A stretch of 64,000 nt of DNA from Hofstenia miamia (lineage: Eukaryota > Xenacoelomorpha > Acoela). Location of the stretch: positions 1,408,395 to 1,472,394 of the forward strand of contig SCFE01000009.1 of NCBI GenBank assembly GCA_004352715.1, written 5' to 3'. The notes beneath the pieces are model-generated. The model searched no databases, was not told the origin of the DNA, and saw only the letters and a program-made list of their open reading frames with translations. Below are positions 1 through 13,225 of this stretch, in pieces (positions within the stretch are counted from its first letter, which is position 1; each line of letters begins with the position of its first letter). Both the position numbers and the translations under genes were made by a program.

Positions 1-565
1 CTTTGTTGGATGTTTAGCAACTTGTCTCAAGGGTGGTAGTGAATTGACAGTTCGCCAAACTCTTTGTTTTGTGGATTTCTGGCATTGGAAGGTTGATTCA
101 TCACTGAATGCAACTCGTCTCCAATCCTCCATAGACCAATTAATATGCTGTTGGGCAAAAGCCAATCAATCTCTTGCGCATCATTTGTGGGGTCAATTTC
201 AAAGTTTTACAAGGATGGACTGAGTGACAAACCAAATCATGAAGACGTCTGGTTATTGTGCGTGAAGAAACAGTTGTTCCCACAGCTGACAGCTCTATAG
301 CAAGCTGAGCACTGGTCATCAAAGGTTCAGCACGCAGCATTTTGATTAATGCTCGATTGTCTTTGTCAGAAGTTTTTTGTTTCCGGCCGCATCTGCTTCT
401 ATTATGATAGGGCAATTGATTTTATGACATTTGTTGCTGCACCCGAACTACAGTTGTCTTGCTGACTTTGCAGATAGTAGCAATGCGTCTTTGAGATAAA
501 TTCTGCACACGTAAAGCTCGAATTTCTCCAAGTTCCAGTAGAGTTAAGTCTTTTCTCTTTCCCAT
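1..565 (-). pseudogene. Tc1 transposase pseudogene (N-terminal half)
   Basis: The reading starts at the ATG near 565 (MGKRKDLTLLELGEIRALRV) and gives a first helix-turn-helix. After an in-frame TAA at 422-424, the same frame continues through the second DNA-binding domain (GRKQKTSDKDNRALI, then SSRTITRRLHD) to about 170. A frameshift there moves the reading to AFAQQHINW and then VAFSDEST, which holds the first catalytic Asp of the DDE triad. The rest is beyond position 1. One stop and one frameshift make it non-functional. The order of domains and motifs is that of DD34E Tc1 transposases. Confidence 0.85.
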
Positions 566-918
566 AGCTACTAATATTGATGACAACTTGTTGTGAAATC
601 TGATATATGCACTTTCCCGCGCAAAATGCGTGTTTATACTTGACTTCTACTCATGAGTTTACTATTTAATAGTTTACACTTTCCCGCGGTAAAGAAAACA
701 ACAATGTGTGTTGTTGGTCCTAATATTTTGTCACAGCATTATAATTATTAAATGTTGTAGCATTCAGAATTCAAGAAAATAATGTAATTTTGTGCAAATG
801 TGTAGTGGACCTTGTATACTATAGGTGGTTTGAATATAAGTTTAGGCACATTTCCATTTAAAATGCTACTGAATAAAAGCTAATATAATTGAATTGGTCC
901 TAATAAATTGTCAGACTG
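1..918 (-). mobile_element. Tc1-like DNA transposon, cut by window edge
   Basis: The right part of a Tc1 family element, transcribed right to left. The outer end is at 918, next to a TA (919-920) that would be the target duplication; read inward it starts CAGTCTGACAATTTATTAGG. A related block at about 714-736 repeats the core of this end (TTAGGACCAA on the minus strand). This gives the two direct repeats within one terminal inverted repeat that define IR/DR-type Tc1 elements, with an arm of about 205 bp. The left end lies outside the window. The transposase inside is broken (see separate entry). Confidence 0.85.
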
Positions 919-3110
919 TACTTGCAGCTCATAGAGAATTGCAGAAGATTTTTAATTAGCAGTGCAGATTCTAACTTGGCAGGTTAAGGACTTATAAAAT
1001 TTGAAATTTAAACTATGTATTTTTAATTTTGTGGCTATTATGAAATAATTTTCTGCCAGCTCAACTGATTAATACTAAAACTTTTAAACTACAATATCTT
1101 CATTTTTTATGAAAATTGAAAAAATTATAAACATTTGTAAATGCTTTTCCTTGAAAGACTGTTGCTTTGAAGACGAGGTCGTTTGGGGGAAGAGGAAGTC
1201 GGAATAACCTCTCATGATGACTCCGAATTTCTATCAGAATTGGAAACGTATTGATCCTATGAGAAGGCCATCAAATATGAAAAATTCAAAATTTAATTAC
1301 TAAGGAGATCAGTTTCTCCGACTACCTTTCACAGGTGACGTCTGATGTCAATGAGTGCTTTTGATTTTAATTTCAGTCCAAACTGCAAACTACCTAAATT
1401 AATTGTTTACATTGCATTGTTTTTATCTCAACAATAAGATCTTAATTCCAAAGTTATGTGAATATAGTTTAAATTTATAATGACCAAGTGTATAAATTTT
1501 GCTATTAATCAACAACACTAATCTCATCTCTCATCCAAATGGGATGGTTTTTCCAGCGGAATCTGGCTTTGTGTTAAGGCATTCTTAATGATGGACCTCT
1601 TAGGTGACCAAAAACAATTTCCATTTGAATCCGGCGCCGTCTCACCAATGATACTGAATTATGTTTTAGGAAGCAGACTAGTGCGTATATATTTACTAAA
1701 AAATTTAAGTATTTATGCAGATACTAATTATAAGTATTTACAAAAATTAATAATTATAAAATTAAAATAGATCAATTTATAATTCATAATGAAATATTGA
1801 ACAGAAAAACCAACAATAATTTGTAATATTAGTTAAATGAACTTAGAAAAGGAATAGCAACAGACTTGTTGACAACAAATTTCACTGTAACATAATGAAA
1901 TGGAATATTGTGAAAAAAGTTTCTGAGGTTGCCAGTTTTTAATATCCCTAATTCCTTTGACCATCATGGAATAATTTATCAATCACTGCTCATCACCTTG
2001 CATGCATCATCAAAAACCTGATTTGTTAACTTCATGACTATAATATCAAGAAATATCGTTTGAAAGGGGCTCGGGATGATCCAAATCAACATAGAACGTT
2101 GAAGATCTATTGAGCTATAGCGTTTCCGCTTTTGCCCTTTGGCAATATACAGCTTCACCATCGTATTTTCTTTTAAACTGGAGATTTTCTTATTCTCGTC
2201 GTCAGTCCATAGCTTATTCATAGGGCCTTTGAGCCCTCCACAAGAAGGTTATAGCACAATCTACAGTAACAAGTAACACGGGCGCTTTTTAAGGCTTTAG
2301 TGGCGAAACTGCATAAATCCAAAACATGAATAGGATACAACCTTGCATTCTATGGCACTCAATCTAATGAAGTAGAATGTTATATAAATACATTAGATAC
2401 TTTCAAACGTTTTTGGCAAGAGGGGCCACTAGTGTAACTAAATTGTGTGAAAGTGATTTGTTAAAGTCCAATTTTTAAATATTATTCATTTCATACACAC
2501 TTGTGTTGTGTAGTAGTAACGTTTTGTATACATGCTCATCGATGAAATATTTTATTGTAGGTCATTAAAAACTTTATTCTAGTTAAGATGCGTCAAGTGA
2601 CGCAAAAATTAGAGTAACCTTGAATATGTTCTACGTACGTGTTGATAAAGACTGCTTATTTGTTACGTCGTGTTTCTATTCTAATCTTAAGCTTCTGCTG
2701 CAGTTCCCTAATAATTTCCCATGATTTCATTTATAATTATGAGAGGATGTAGGTGTTCAGCTAAAAATTTTTCTTGAGGAGTTTGATTTTAGTTTGTAAC
2801 TGAAATAAGCAATGTTTTTAGTAGATGTGAGCCATCAACTATTACGTTTTAAACATATTAATGACTTCTGTGATCTCTTAGATAAGTAGATATTTTGTGT
2901 TTTAATGTATATCTTAATTAAGAAAAACCCAAGACTATAATAACCAATTAAAGAAAACCGTTCTCTCTGGATGATGTTAATTGTTCTTGCATTACATAAC
3001 TAAAATAATATTAGCTTACACCAGATAGCATTGAGAATGACAAGCGTAAATGAGAAAATCAGAACTGAAACATAATAATCATATTTAACAATACAGCATT
3101 GAGTTTCATT
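919..3110. other. AT-rich stretch without recognisable gene
   Basis: No exon or transposon could be identified with support. A small segment at 1160-1250 is less AT-rich and could be read as a short acidic peptide. A 60-codon ORF at 1588-1770 (+) and an 80-codon ORF at 1979-2221 (-) resemble nothing I recognise. Missing upstream exons of the transporter at 3742 were sought here and not found. Confidence 0.4.
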
Positions 3111-3114
3111 GTTT

Positions 3115-3480
3115 CCATGTACTGTATCGCTTTTTCTTTCCATTAGTTCCATTCATCTGTAGTAAATTTTGAATGTCATTGTCAATAGAATTTTCAATGT
3201 CTTCATCATCGACTATGTCTGATATGATCTTAGCGCGTTGATGTTTGGGGTGAGAGAGTGCAAATCTATCGCAATAATTGAAGTCACACGAATAAGGTGG
3301 CTGGAATTATGTGTGTCGGGTTTTTATTCAAGAAATGTCTTGCTCATTGCTGATGTGTGTGAAACACAAGCATAAATTTCTGAATCAAAAATCGTCCTGC
3401 AAAAACAATTTCAGCATGCTTTTTGCCTGTAAAAGTCTCTGAGACAAATGTCAATTACTTTATCAGATTGGGATTTAGTT
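3115..3480 (-). pseudogene. Mariner-like transposase C-terminal remnant
   Basis: Read on the minus strand, about 3310 down to 3118 is open and gives PPYSCDFNYCDRFALSHPKH followed by an acidic and then basic tail ending at a stop. This corresponds to the mariner block HPPYSPDLxPxDxxLF, which contains the last catalytic Asp of DD34D enzymes. Upstream (3310-3400), after a one-base frameshift and a stop, SAMSKTFLE resembles the region after the second Asp. No inverted repeats were seen. It is an old fragment. Confidence 0.6.
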
Positions 3481-3741
3481 CTTGAACAGATTTAAATATG
3501 ATAGAATCTCCCGCACAATTGTGAAGTATACTATATCACAATTTTTGCAGCGGCTGAGCAAGTGGTAAGGAATGTAGCATCTTGAATATCAAATTCTTGA
3601 AGCGATTCTTTTTGCAGTTCAATGTCGCAAACCCTAAATTTCTATATTATGTAAATGTAGAAGAGCATTTTTATTGTCAATGTTATTGAGTAAATAATAT
3701 GTATTTGGGGTTTTGATTTTGTATTTCAAATAAATGTTTAG

Positions 3742-4877
3742 GCTGATATTTTTGGAGCTAAGTATGTAGGTGCTATTCATGGACGGATGTTGTTAGCCAG
3801 TACGTGTGCTGCGCTTTTGGGCCCATCAATGCTTCTGTCATTAAGAAACCATTCGCAGTCAAATGCAATCTATGCTTTGATAGATAAAATCGATCCAAGT
3901 GCACTTAAAGAAAAATTTGGTGACATGGCATTAGCAAATGTAAGCATATTCTTTCAATATCTATTCATTAGACATTGCTTACTTTGTAAATAACAAAGTC
4001 ATTGATATATTACATACAAATATATATTTTTATTTAAAAAATTAGTAAAATTATCTTCCATTCTTTCATCTGATTTTTCTTTTTTCAAAAAAATATTGAT
4101 TTGAGATTATATTTTTATGATGATTTTTGCAATTAATCTTTTTACATCATTTCTTTAATTTCAGTACATTGTTTTAAAATTTCTTTTATGATTGTCATAA
4201 TTTTGTTGGGTTGTTTGCACTGTTAGATTTTAGTTATAAATTATCTTGAAATGCTTTTTGAAAATGAAAGTGACTCTGCTGTTGTTTAGCCTTTTTTCAA
4301 AAAGTTGGAAATGTTTCTTGCAATTTCAATTGAGCCTAATTATAACAGCCTAGTATGGATTAGGCTGTGGATTGGTTATCATGTAAAATTTTGTCGGCCA
4401 GTTTGTGGAAGTTGAATTTTATAAAATCCCAGAGGTGCATTTAAAGTTTCAACTACATTGAATGAGTATGTTGCATAAATTTTGCAAATAGTGTAAGTGG
4501 TATTTAATTCATGTTCAATCGAAAAATGATTTTCAAATTTTTAATATGTAATTTACTAGTCTGTATAACAATAGTGACTGAAAGTATGTCAACTATTTCA
4601 ACTTCATTGAATTAAGTGATTCTACAAAACTTATATAATATGTTCTTTGTCAAAATTTTTATCATTTTCTACTAATATAATGTTTTAGTTGGATCAATTA
4701 ATTTCCAGTAAAACTATTACTATCAGCAAGTTAATGGAGATCGTCCCTGAAGGAATACCTGATCCAACCCCTTTTATTTACAACACTCCATTTTACGCCA
4801 TGTCATCGTTAATGGCAATGGCGGCATTGGCACACTACACTATCAAACCTCTGCCGAAGAAATATTTTAAAAATTAA
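3742..4877 (+). CDS. MFS transporter, oxalate/formate antiporter-like, last two exons
   Basis: Exons 3742-3939 and 4689-4877 join in phase 0 across a 749-nt GT-AG intron (CAAAT|gtaagc ... gttttag|TTGGAT). The first exon encodes ADIFGAKYVGAIHGRMLLAS and a hydrophobic helix. The second gives LDQLISSKTITISKLMEIVP, then DPTPFIYNTPFYAMSSLMAM (the last membrane helix) and a basic tail ending in a stop. The FGxKYVGxIHGRML block and the DPTPFxY segment before the last helix are, to my knowledge, typical of the OFA branch of the major facilitator superfamily, which carries small carboxylates across membranes; the substrate here is unknown. The N-terminal ten or so helices were not found upstream. They may lie beyond the window, past the Tc1 insertion, or the gene may be a remnant. 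TATAAA at 4943 is a weak candidate poly(A) signal. Confidence 0.75.
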
Positions 4878-5565
4878 TATTGTATAATAGTTAATAGAAA
4901 TTTTGTACATTAATGTTTGTGTTTTATTACGTTGCTTGTATGTATAAATTTTATGTAAATGAATTTTTGCAATTATTGTTGTGCCACCAATGAAAATGTA
5001 CTCACACTTATAAATATAATTGCAGTGTACATTGCTTGTTTTGTGTATTTCGAAAATTTATTTTCGATTAATAGAATATTAGTAATATGTATGAAATTTT
5101 CGAAATTTTTGCATCAATCTGAAACAAAAAATTCGCTTGTCATGCGAATATAACATATGAATTGTTATTTTTCGTCCAAAGAAGTCCCAGTCTACGGTAT
5201 ATGTTGATTATTCAATAACATGAGGGTTCGCAAAAAGGTCTTCTCGGGCCTGAATTTTGGGCCATAATTATCCGATAAACGCAGCAGAACCTACCCTAAG
5301 GTTGTCTTCTTTTTAGAACCGAACCAACGCTATCCTTAAATTGAAGGCAAGCCACATAAAATATTCCAGGAATTTATTGTTATCCAAGTACTATCAATTC
5401 ATAATTTAATTGTAGCGACTATTAATATGGAGAGATTAAATGCTTGTTGATTATTTGCTGTAATAACTACTTGCTAGAATGACGAGAATGGTAAAGGCCG
5501 ACTTAAACCAACAAATTTAGCAGGCTCGACTAAAAAACAAATTAACATGACTTGGGTTGGAGAAT
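4878..5565. other. Intergenic AT-rich region
   Basis: Contains the likely 3'UTR of the transporter gene. Nothing else could be identified. Confidence 0.4.
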
Positions 5566-5895
5566 TCTGATTTAGAAATAGTTGTTAAAATATATAACGT
5601 GGCAGTTCCTATTTGCGTTCTGCAGTACCATGGGATGTACTGGTTTCATTTCCATTGGACTGGAACTAAGTATTTCAGTGCGACTATAACTGGAACTATG
5701 AATAAGGAAACTTGGTCCATGCATTTCATAATTTAAGTAATAATTTTTGCAAGTTTTGACAAAGTGACAAGTCTGTAGTTTGATCATATAGGACAATGTC
5801 ATCAGCATATTTCCTTATATTTGAATTAAGTGGGAATGTTAGCAATAATTTATTACCCCACAGAACTCTAATGCCTACCTTTTTGTTGTAATGTA
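5566..5895 (-). pseudogene. LINE reverse-transcriptase remnant
   Basis: The minus strand gives NSNIRKYADDIVLYDQTTDL at about 5830-5770. This contains the YADD catalytic box of reverse transcriptase with the usual residues after it. The preceding KVGIRVLWG is a worn version of the VPQGSVLGP box. Downstream the frame is broken. A relative of the same sequence lies at 13590-13750. The remnant ends just before the STARD7 first exon. Confidence 0.55.
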
Positions 5896-5940
5896 ATACT
5901 ATGTATTTGTCTGTACGTAATTTTATGATTAATTGTTTTC

Positions 5941-5954
5941 CTTGTTTTAGTGTT
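5941..5954 (+). promoter_or_regulatory. Splice acceptor 4 nt before STARD7 start codon
   Basis: CTTGTTTTAG ends at 5950 and is followed by TGTT and the ATG at 5955. A polypyrimidine tract with AG this close to the start codon fits a trans-splice acceptor or the end of a 5'UTR intron. The same arrangement precedes UTP20 and GON4L. Confidence 0.5.
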
Positions 5955-8900
5955 ATGCGAATTGAGATTTTGACTCGATTATTCAACACCATCCAGTATC
6001 CTGGTAAACACATTTACTTGTTTCACACTCGCCGCATTCTTAGAAGTTATATTTTTCAATTTCGATCCTTCAGTCAAGATGCATTATTATGCGCTCTTCG
6101 ACAAAGTAGGCGTTACAAGGAGATTCGAAGATCTCCTACTTTCAGGTGTTTCCTACTTTCTTCGTGCATTTTTTCTCTCGACTCAAATTCAATTACTGAC
6201 GAAGAGATTAAGCAGTTTGTATTCTTTCATGCCTTTTGATTAGTATTAAACGAGTACTTTTATGCGATCATAAACTTTTAAGGATTCCGACGCAGTCAAT
6301 TCTTATTTTAGATCACTTGAGGAATCTGCTATTAAAGAAAGTTCTTTATCATCTACTTGTAGTTTTTTGTCTGGTAACAACTGGGAGTTAGTCATCAATA
6401 ATCATTCTTTTAAAATTTGGAGACGAGATTATGGCAAAGACAATTTGTCAGAATATAAAGGTAATTTTTTCGTATTACCCCACTGAATATATAAAGTTAT
6501 TATTTTGAAGCTTAAATTAATTAAATTCGACGTGTTGTTCAATATAGTCTGCTTAAAATTCAATTTTTGATATTTAGTTTATGGAACGTATACCGATGTC
6601 CCACCATCTGCTTTTTTTCGCATTCAGGTATGAAATTATCTTACTTTTTATTCAAAAAATTTGAAATGAATTTTTTCCTAACAAAAACTATTCGCTAACG
6701 TTTTTGAGATTTGATGGAAAGTACTAACACAAACAAGCCTCCTATGAAAACTATCAAAATTTAATTCATTTTGTTTCATCTTATTTTTTCAAATAATTTG
6801 TCTATTTATATATTATGCTCTATTTGTTGAAGCAATTACTGATGTAAATCTAAAAAACAAATTGTCGACATCTAATTAATTCGAAATTCCAGGTTTTAGC
6901 ATTTTATGTTGGAAAACACGAAACTTGTTTTGAAACATTTCCAAAACCAGTTTGTTTTGCATCAGTATCTTGCAAAATGATCAATGTTTAAGTAATTCAA
7001 TGCAGCTGTTTGGCTTTGTTTAGTTAGATTTGGAATACAGAAAGAAAATTGATAGTTATATTTTAAAATTGGAGGAGGAAGAAGTCAATAACGAGACGTC
7101 TATTATTAGATGGATCAACAAGTTTCCGGTACGTTTATTTCATACTGTAAATTATTGAATGTACATGTATATTCGTAAATTTTTATTAATTCTATATTTT
7201 CGATAGTAAAGGATGTTTACCTTGTTAACTTTCTTTGAAATTTTAATAATCGGTTTTTCTAATGACACTTCTATTCTGATGGCATATGCAGTGATGATAC
7301 TCTTAGTTCTTCCTGATTAAGTTACTGTTGTATATTTGAAATATTCGTGTGATTACTTTATAATAATTTCTTTTCTAAAATTTTGGTCTTCCGTTTTAGT
7401 TTCCCTTTCATCCACGGGAATATGTATATCTACGCCGTCACGCTATTTATAAAGATGCCCTCGTTATTAAGTCCAGGTAAGTGCTAACATTTTGGTTTCC
7501 TATTTTCATATCACATGTTTTGCTCTTAAATATGACTATCTTAGTATAATAATTCACTTATTGATTGATAATCACAGAAAGTGATAGGCTAACACTATTT
7601 ATGATTTACAGCATCTTAAAGAGTTTTCAACTCAGCTTAGTAGTTGTATTTTATAAAATCAGTACTACAATAAAAATATTGTTTTTAAAATGTATAAAAT
7701 TTGCAAGTGCATATAACAGTAGTTATGATGTATCTCTATATATGCTGTTTGTAGAACAATAATTTAAAAAGTCTTGAAAAATTTCTGTCTTTCTGTTCCA
7801 TTTTTTTAACAATGAAAAGCCTCTTTCAACTGCAATATTTTTTGCAGAACAACATTTCAACAAATTGATGTGTGCTGGGAATTTCAATCGGGTCATTCCC
7901 CAAATTTTCTTCATGCCATTATCGTTGTACGATTCTTTGCATACTTCTTAAAGAAACTGCTTGAAAAATTGATAAGTATTCTGTATAATTTTCTACAAAA
8001 AGAAGCCAGCTTCTCCAGCTGTTAACACAGGTTCAAAAGTCTTTGACAAATACACTTGCAGAAATGTTTTTCGTCTCGAGCGCTTGTCAAAAAAGAGATT
8101 CATCTGCCTGCGCTGACTTCAATGAGTCTGTACATATCCTCGAGAAAGTAATGAACAAAGTTCTGTTAAATTATCTCTCGCGCAAAAACGTTTTTGCTGC
8201 CTTCAAGTCAATGTCTTCAACTGAGTCTACCCATATATCCAATCTCACTCTTAACGACTTTGTAATAGCTTTTCAGCACAATATATCTCGCATTCGCTCC
8301 AATTTTGACCCTTACCTCATACCAATTGATCCTCCCCACAATTCACTTAAATAACTAAGAAATTTCACGCCTTGCTCTACAACTGATCTCCTTAAAGTTA
8401 TCAGTTCAGGAAACCCAACCTTCTGTGAAAACAACATTATTCCAGCTACTGTCCTCCACTCACACCTGATGCCTGTTAATGGTTTAATAACATCCATGTT
8501 TAACCAGTCAACTTTGCTGGCTTCTTTCCTAGATGTTTCAAGATCTTCATCTTAACACCATTGTTGAAGAAACCCTCTGTCGACCCCTCTGTTGGTTCTA
8601 ACTACCGCCCCATTTCTCTTTTACCTTACTTGTCTAAAGTCTTTGAAAAACCTGTCTCGGCTCAGGTCAGTCAGCACATATACCACAACAACTTTCTCGA
8701 CGAACGACAGTCCGCCTTCAAACAAGGACACTCGACCAAACTAGCAATATTAGCTGTCTAAGACAAATTATGGTGTGATCGTGAGACTGGTCTTGTGTCG
8801 ACCACAATGTTCTGATCTCCTGCCTTCAAAATTCTTTCGCCATCTCTGGTCTTGCACTTCTTTGGCTCCCCTCGTATCTTTCTGATCTCAGCGCTTGTGT

Positions 8901-11900
8901 ACTATTGGATGACCAGCGCCCTTACTCTTTGGCCAACTCGTGCGGCGCACCTCAAGGCTCAGTTTTGGAGCTCTCCTCTTTTCGTGCTACATCTCCCCTC
9001 TTTCAGTTGTTCTCATGGACTTCGATGTATTTAATGTCAATGTTACGCAGATGACCTTCAATTCATTGTTTTCTCCTAGAATATCTCAGGTTGCCTACGC
9101 ACGACAATTGACTGCATTATGGCCATCCGATCTTGGTTACTTAGTGATGGATTATCTTTCAATGACGATAAGCTTGAACTCATTCACTTTTTCGTCGATT
9201 CTTACCTTGCAAATGTCATTCTTGCCATTGGTGTCACTGCCGATTCAGCAGTCTGTCAGCCCTTAATCTGGGTGTCATTATTGACTCTGATTTATCCTTC
9301 CGGCTTCACATTTCGGGCGTTTTCAAGTCTTGTTTCGCCGTTCTAAACAATCTCTGGAAGGTCCGATGTTGGCTTACATTTGATTCTGCCAAGGCTCTTG
9401 TTCACGCTCATGTTCTCTTCCTCGTCGGCTTTTCCAATTCTTGTTTCTTATGCCCGGACTATATCCTATCTTCTCTACAGAGAGTACAAAACTGTACCGC
9501 CTCATTCATATATGCTGACACGGTCGTGGACCCACCTCTAGTCTCATTCTCAGTCTCCATTGGCTCACAGTCCGTTGCCGAATCCGCTATAAACAACTCA
9601 CAGTATTCGCCTCCTTACATATTTCTCTTGACGATTCAACCGTCGTGTTCTCTACTCCACCCACATATTCATCTCATTACTCCTCCTCAGCACCATGTTC
9701 GCAAGGGTGGTCGTGCCTTTCGTGTTCTTGCACTTAATCAAGGGAACTCTCTCCCTGAGCAGTTGCGCTCTTTTAGCACAAGAATCTAATGAAGGTTCTT
9801 TTTAACAATTGACGTTTGTAGTGTCGGTGCTCTGTAATAGGGCGCCTTTAGAAATATAATAATAATATTAATACTTTTTGGAAAAATTCCTTAACAATGC
9901 TGAAATTATGAAACAAATGAGCTTTACAAAACAACATTGGATAGAGTTCCTTTAGGATTTTCCGGATACCACCATGTATTTGTACTCATTCAAGTAATAG
10001 TATCACATATAATTGTGAATATATTGTTTAGATATATGTATATTTTTTAGTTTTGCTGAAACATTACTAAATTTCATTTGCATTGGATCTGCCTCGTTAT
10101 TGAAAACACTATAATTGATCTAAGAGTTGTATTAGTTTTTTTTAAATATTTGTTGTCCATTTGGTGTCTATCTTTGTAAATTTCCTTAGATACGTTTGGA
10201 AACGATATCACTCTTGATATGATTATTTTAGGGCAACTAATCAGAAACCGTCTTCCGCCAACACCGTCAGGGTAACAGACTACGAGTCAACAATGATAAT
10301 TCATCCGCATCAGGACTTCAATACCGTATGTCGCCTTTTTGCTACATCGTCCTTAATTAATTTTTAGAATGGATTTGATTTTGTACTACAATATCATGAT
10401 GATGTTAAAGCCCAATTGCCCAAAAACCTTTGTAGTTATCTCACTTCATCTGGTGCGTATTGTTGATTAAGCTGTTTGATTTTCAATGTAAATAATGTTG
10501 TCGATCAATCAAATTTTTATCAGGCTTGCATTAATTTTCTGCATGAGTGAATTTAATGCGCACAATTTATTTTTACATCTGCCAGAGAACATTTGTAGTG
10601 ATGTTGGAATATGAACATCTATTTTAGCATTATACATAATTATTACATTTTGTCAAATGCACTGGCAAACACATTAATACCATTTCCTTTAATTCTATCA
10701 ATTATTGAATTGTACATAGTTTAACTGTTTTATCAGCAAGCTTTTCCACTGTGGTTTTTAGGTTTTACTTAATGTCTCAAATCAGGTTCCTGCTCTTCGT
10801 CAATACCATTTGTATGAGCGTATGATAAACAAAAAATGATTTTATTTTCAAAAAACAATTATACACTTTTTACCGAAGTTTTCAATTTTTTAATCTAACT
10901 TTCTGTATGGTTGGTCAGTATCGAACATTCCTTGTCGGTTGGTTTTTAAGAAATTCATAAATTATAGGGTTTACCCCGTGTTGTGCATTTGAATTGGAAT
11001 AAAAAGTTTTAACTCATATAAACAAACAACCTCAATGTAAACTATTTGCTTCAGTACAAACACTCTGATTTAAAAAATTAAAATCATGTTTTCTCTAGTA
11101 TTTTCTCATGAAAAGTCGATTAATACGGTTATCATGGCAGCTTTGTAAGTTGAGAAAATGAGACCAAACATCTGCTTAAACCTGAAATTACCAAAATTTG
11201 AAGATTCGATTAATGTTATTTGGGGTCTATTGGATGGCATTCAACTTAGATTAAATAATAAATTTGCGATAATTATGCATTGATATATTAAACTTTAAAA
11301 ACAATGTTTCTTATAAAGGTTTACGGTGTAGGTTTTTAACTTACAATGTATTAAAGGTAGTGTACACACTAAATGTTTGAGCAATGCATAGTTTTAAGAA
11401 TACTTTCAATAATAGAATTTTTCGCGATTTATTAAATTTCGTCATGCCCTTTCTTCATTTAAATTTTACATTAGAAGGTTAAATGAGCAGTATAAAATGC
11501 GTCTGTTATTGTTACGGACGATATACAATTTAATTACTAATTTGTTTAAATGTTCATATTTGTTAGCTAAGCAATAATGACAGCTGTCCCCACTCCCTTC
11601 TACCCCTATCCACCCGATATTATATTCCCATTTTCGAAAACGTTCTAAGCTTTATGTGATTAGCGAAATATAATAAAATTTTCATAAGATCAAAAACCTT
11701 TATTTTCAAAATTTTCTGTTAACCTTGAATTAAAAATACCTTAAGAAGACTAACGTCAACATGTGCATATATATCCCGCTTTTTGCTATGGAAAATGCAA
11801 AAACCTTACATTTGGCCATTTTTGGCCATTGCTCCCGCAGTATTCACTCGAACTTAAATATATTTACCATGGAAGTTGGTATATTAAAGAGACACTACGC

Positions 11901-13191
11901 TGCAAAGTTTCAAAGATTTATGTTTGGAAACGCGATCATGATAAAGTTTTTAAAAAACATTTAGCGGGATATATATATATANNNNNNNNNNNNNNNNNNN
12001 NNNNNNNNNNNNNNNNNNNNNNNNNNNNNNNNNNNNNNNNNNNNNNNNNNNNNNNNNNNNNNNNNNNNNNNNNNNNNNNNNNNNNNNNNNNNNNNNNNNN
12101 NNNNNNNNNNNNNNNNNNNNNNNNNNNNNNNNNNNNNNNNNNNNNNNNTATATATATATGTGTGTGTATATTATATATATATATATATTAAAGACTATTG
12201 CAATTTTTGAAAGATATAATTTGATTTTGCTTAAATTGAAAATTATACTTGTTTAATAATATAGTTGAACCGCAACCCATTGAAAACATTCTGCACCTGC
12301 TTTAAACATCAACAAATTACAAATTAGATCTCACTGTTGAAAGGCCATTAAAAAGTTTAAAAACTTTTTACAACCACATATATTATTGATAGATTTATGG
12401 ATTAATGGGCATGAAACTTAAAATACACTGCATTGTAATCATTGTTGAGAAATTTTAACTCTAATGGAGCATTTTGCTTTCATTTCATTATCAAGAGCAA
12501 TTGACAAAATGATATTATAAACACACTCGAAAACATCCTGTACAAAATATACACATGGATTTCATAAATGATCTTCACTGGCTTCAACTGCCTGGGAGAA
12601 TTGGACACGTGAGATATAAATTTGCCAGCAAAACTTTGCAATTCGAAAAAAGCTAAGCTTCAAGGTAAAGATTGAATTTTCTGTTAATCTTAGTACTATA
12701 ATTTTCTATTTCCTGATAAAGTTTTGTGATTAATGGCCAATACTTGGACCTCTGTTTGGTTTTAAATCAAAATTTTGATACTAGCATCTATCTAGAGCTT
12801 TATAGCACACTAGTGTTTTATCCAAAATCAAAGAAATGCCTAAAATGTTATTGCAGCTTAGAACTTGGTATATTGAGGTGTTTAGGTAAAATCAATCAGC
12901 TGAGAAGCCTATTAAACTCTTGGAACATATAGCAAACTCAGCATCAAAGCACTAGTACACATTAAATATATAGTAAGCTTACTGTTCATAACATTGCATT
13001 TAAAAACTGATATTCTTTTTTTTTATAAAATAGGTCTGCATAGAGTTACTATAAAGTCTCAAAATGGAAAGGGCATGAGTTTTTTAGGCTTAGTATTTTC
13101 TTTTTTATGCTTTAAGCACATTTTATAATTTCTCCACGTTTGTAATCCCAAGCATTTGCAAATTTACAAAAAACCTATTTTAGTAATAGCC

Positions 13192-13225
<34 letters not shown>

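Noticed and set aside
1588-1770. 60-codon ORF with ATG
   Set aside because: No family resemblance and no splice context; could not be tied to the transporter downstream.
5572-5808. 78-codon minus-strand ORF
   Set aside because: Off-frame reading of the LINE remnant that carries the YADD box.
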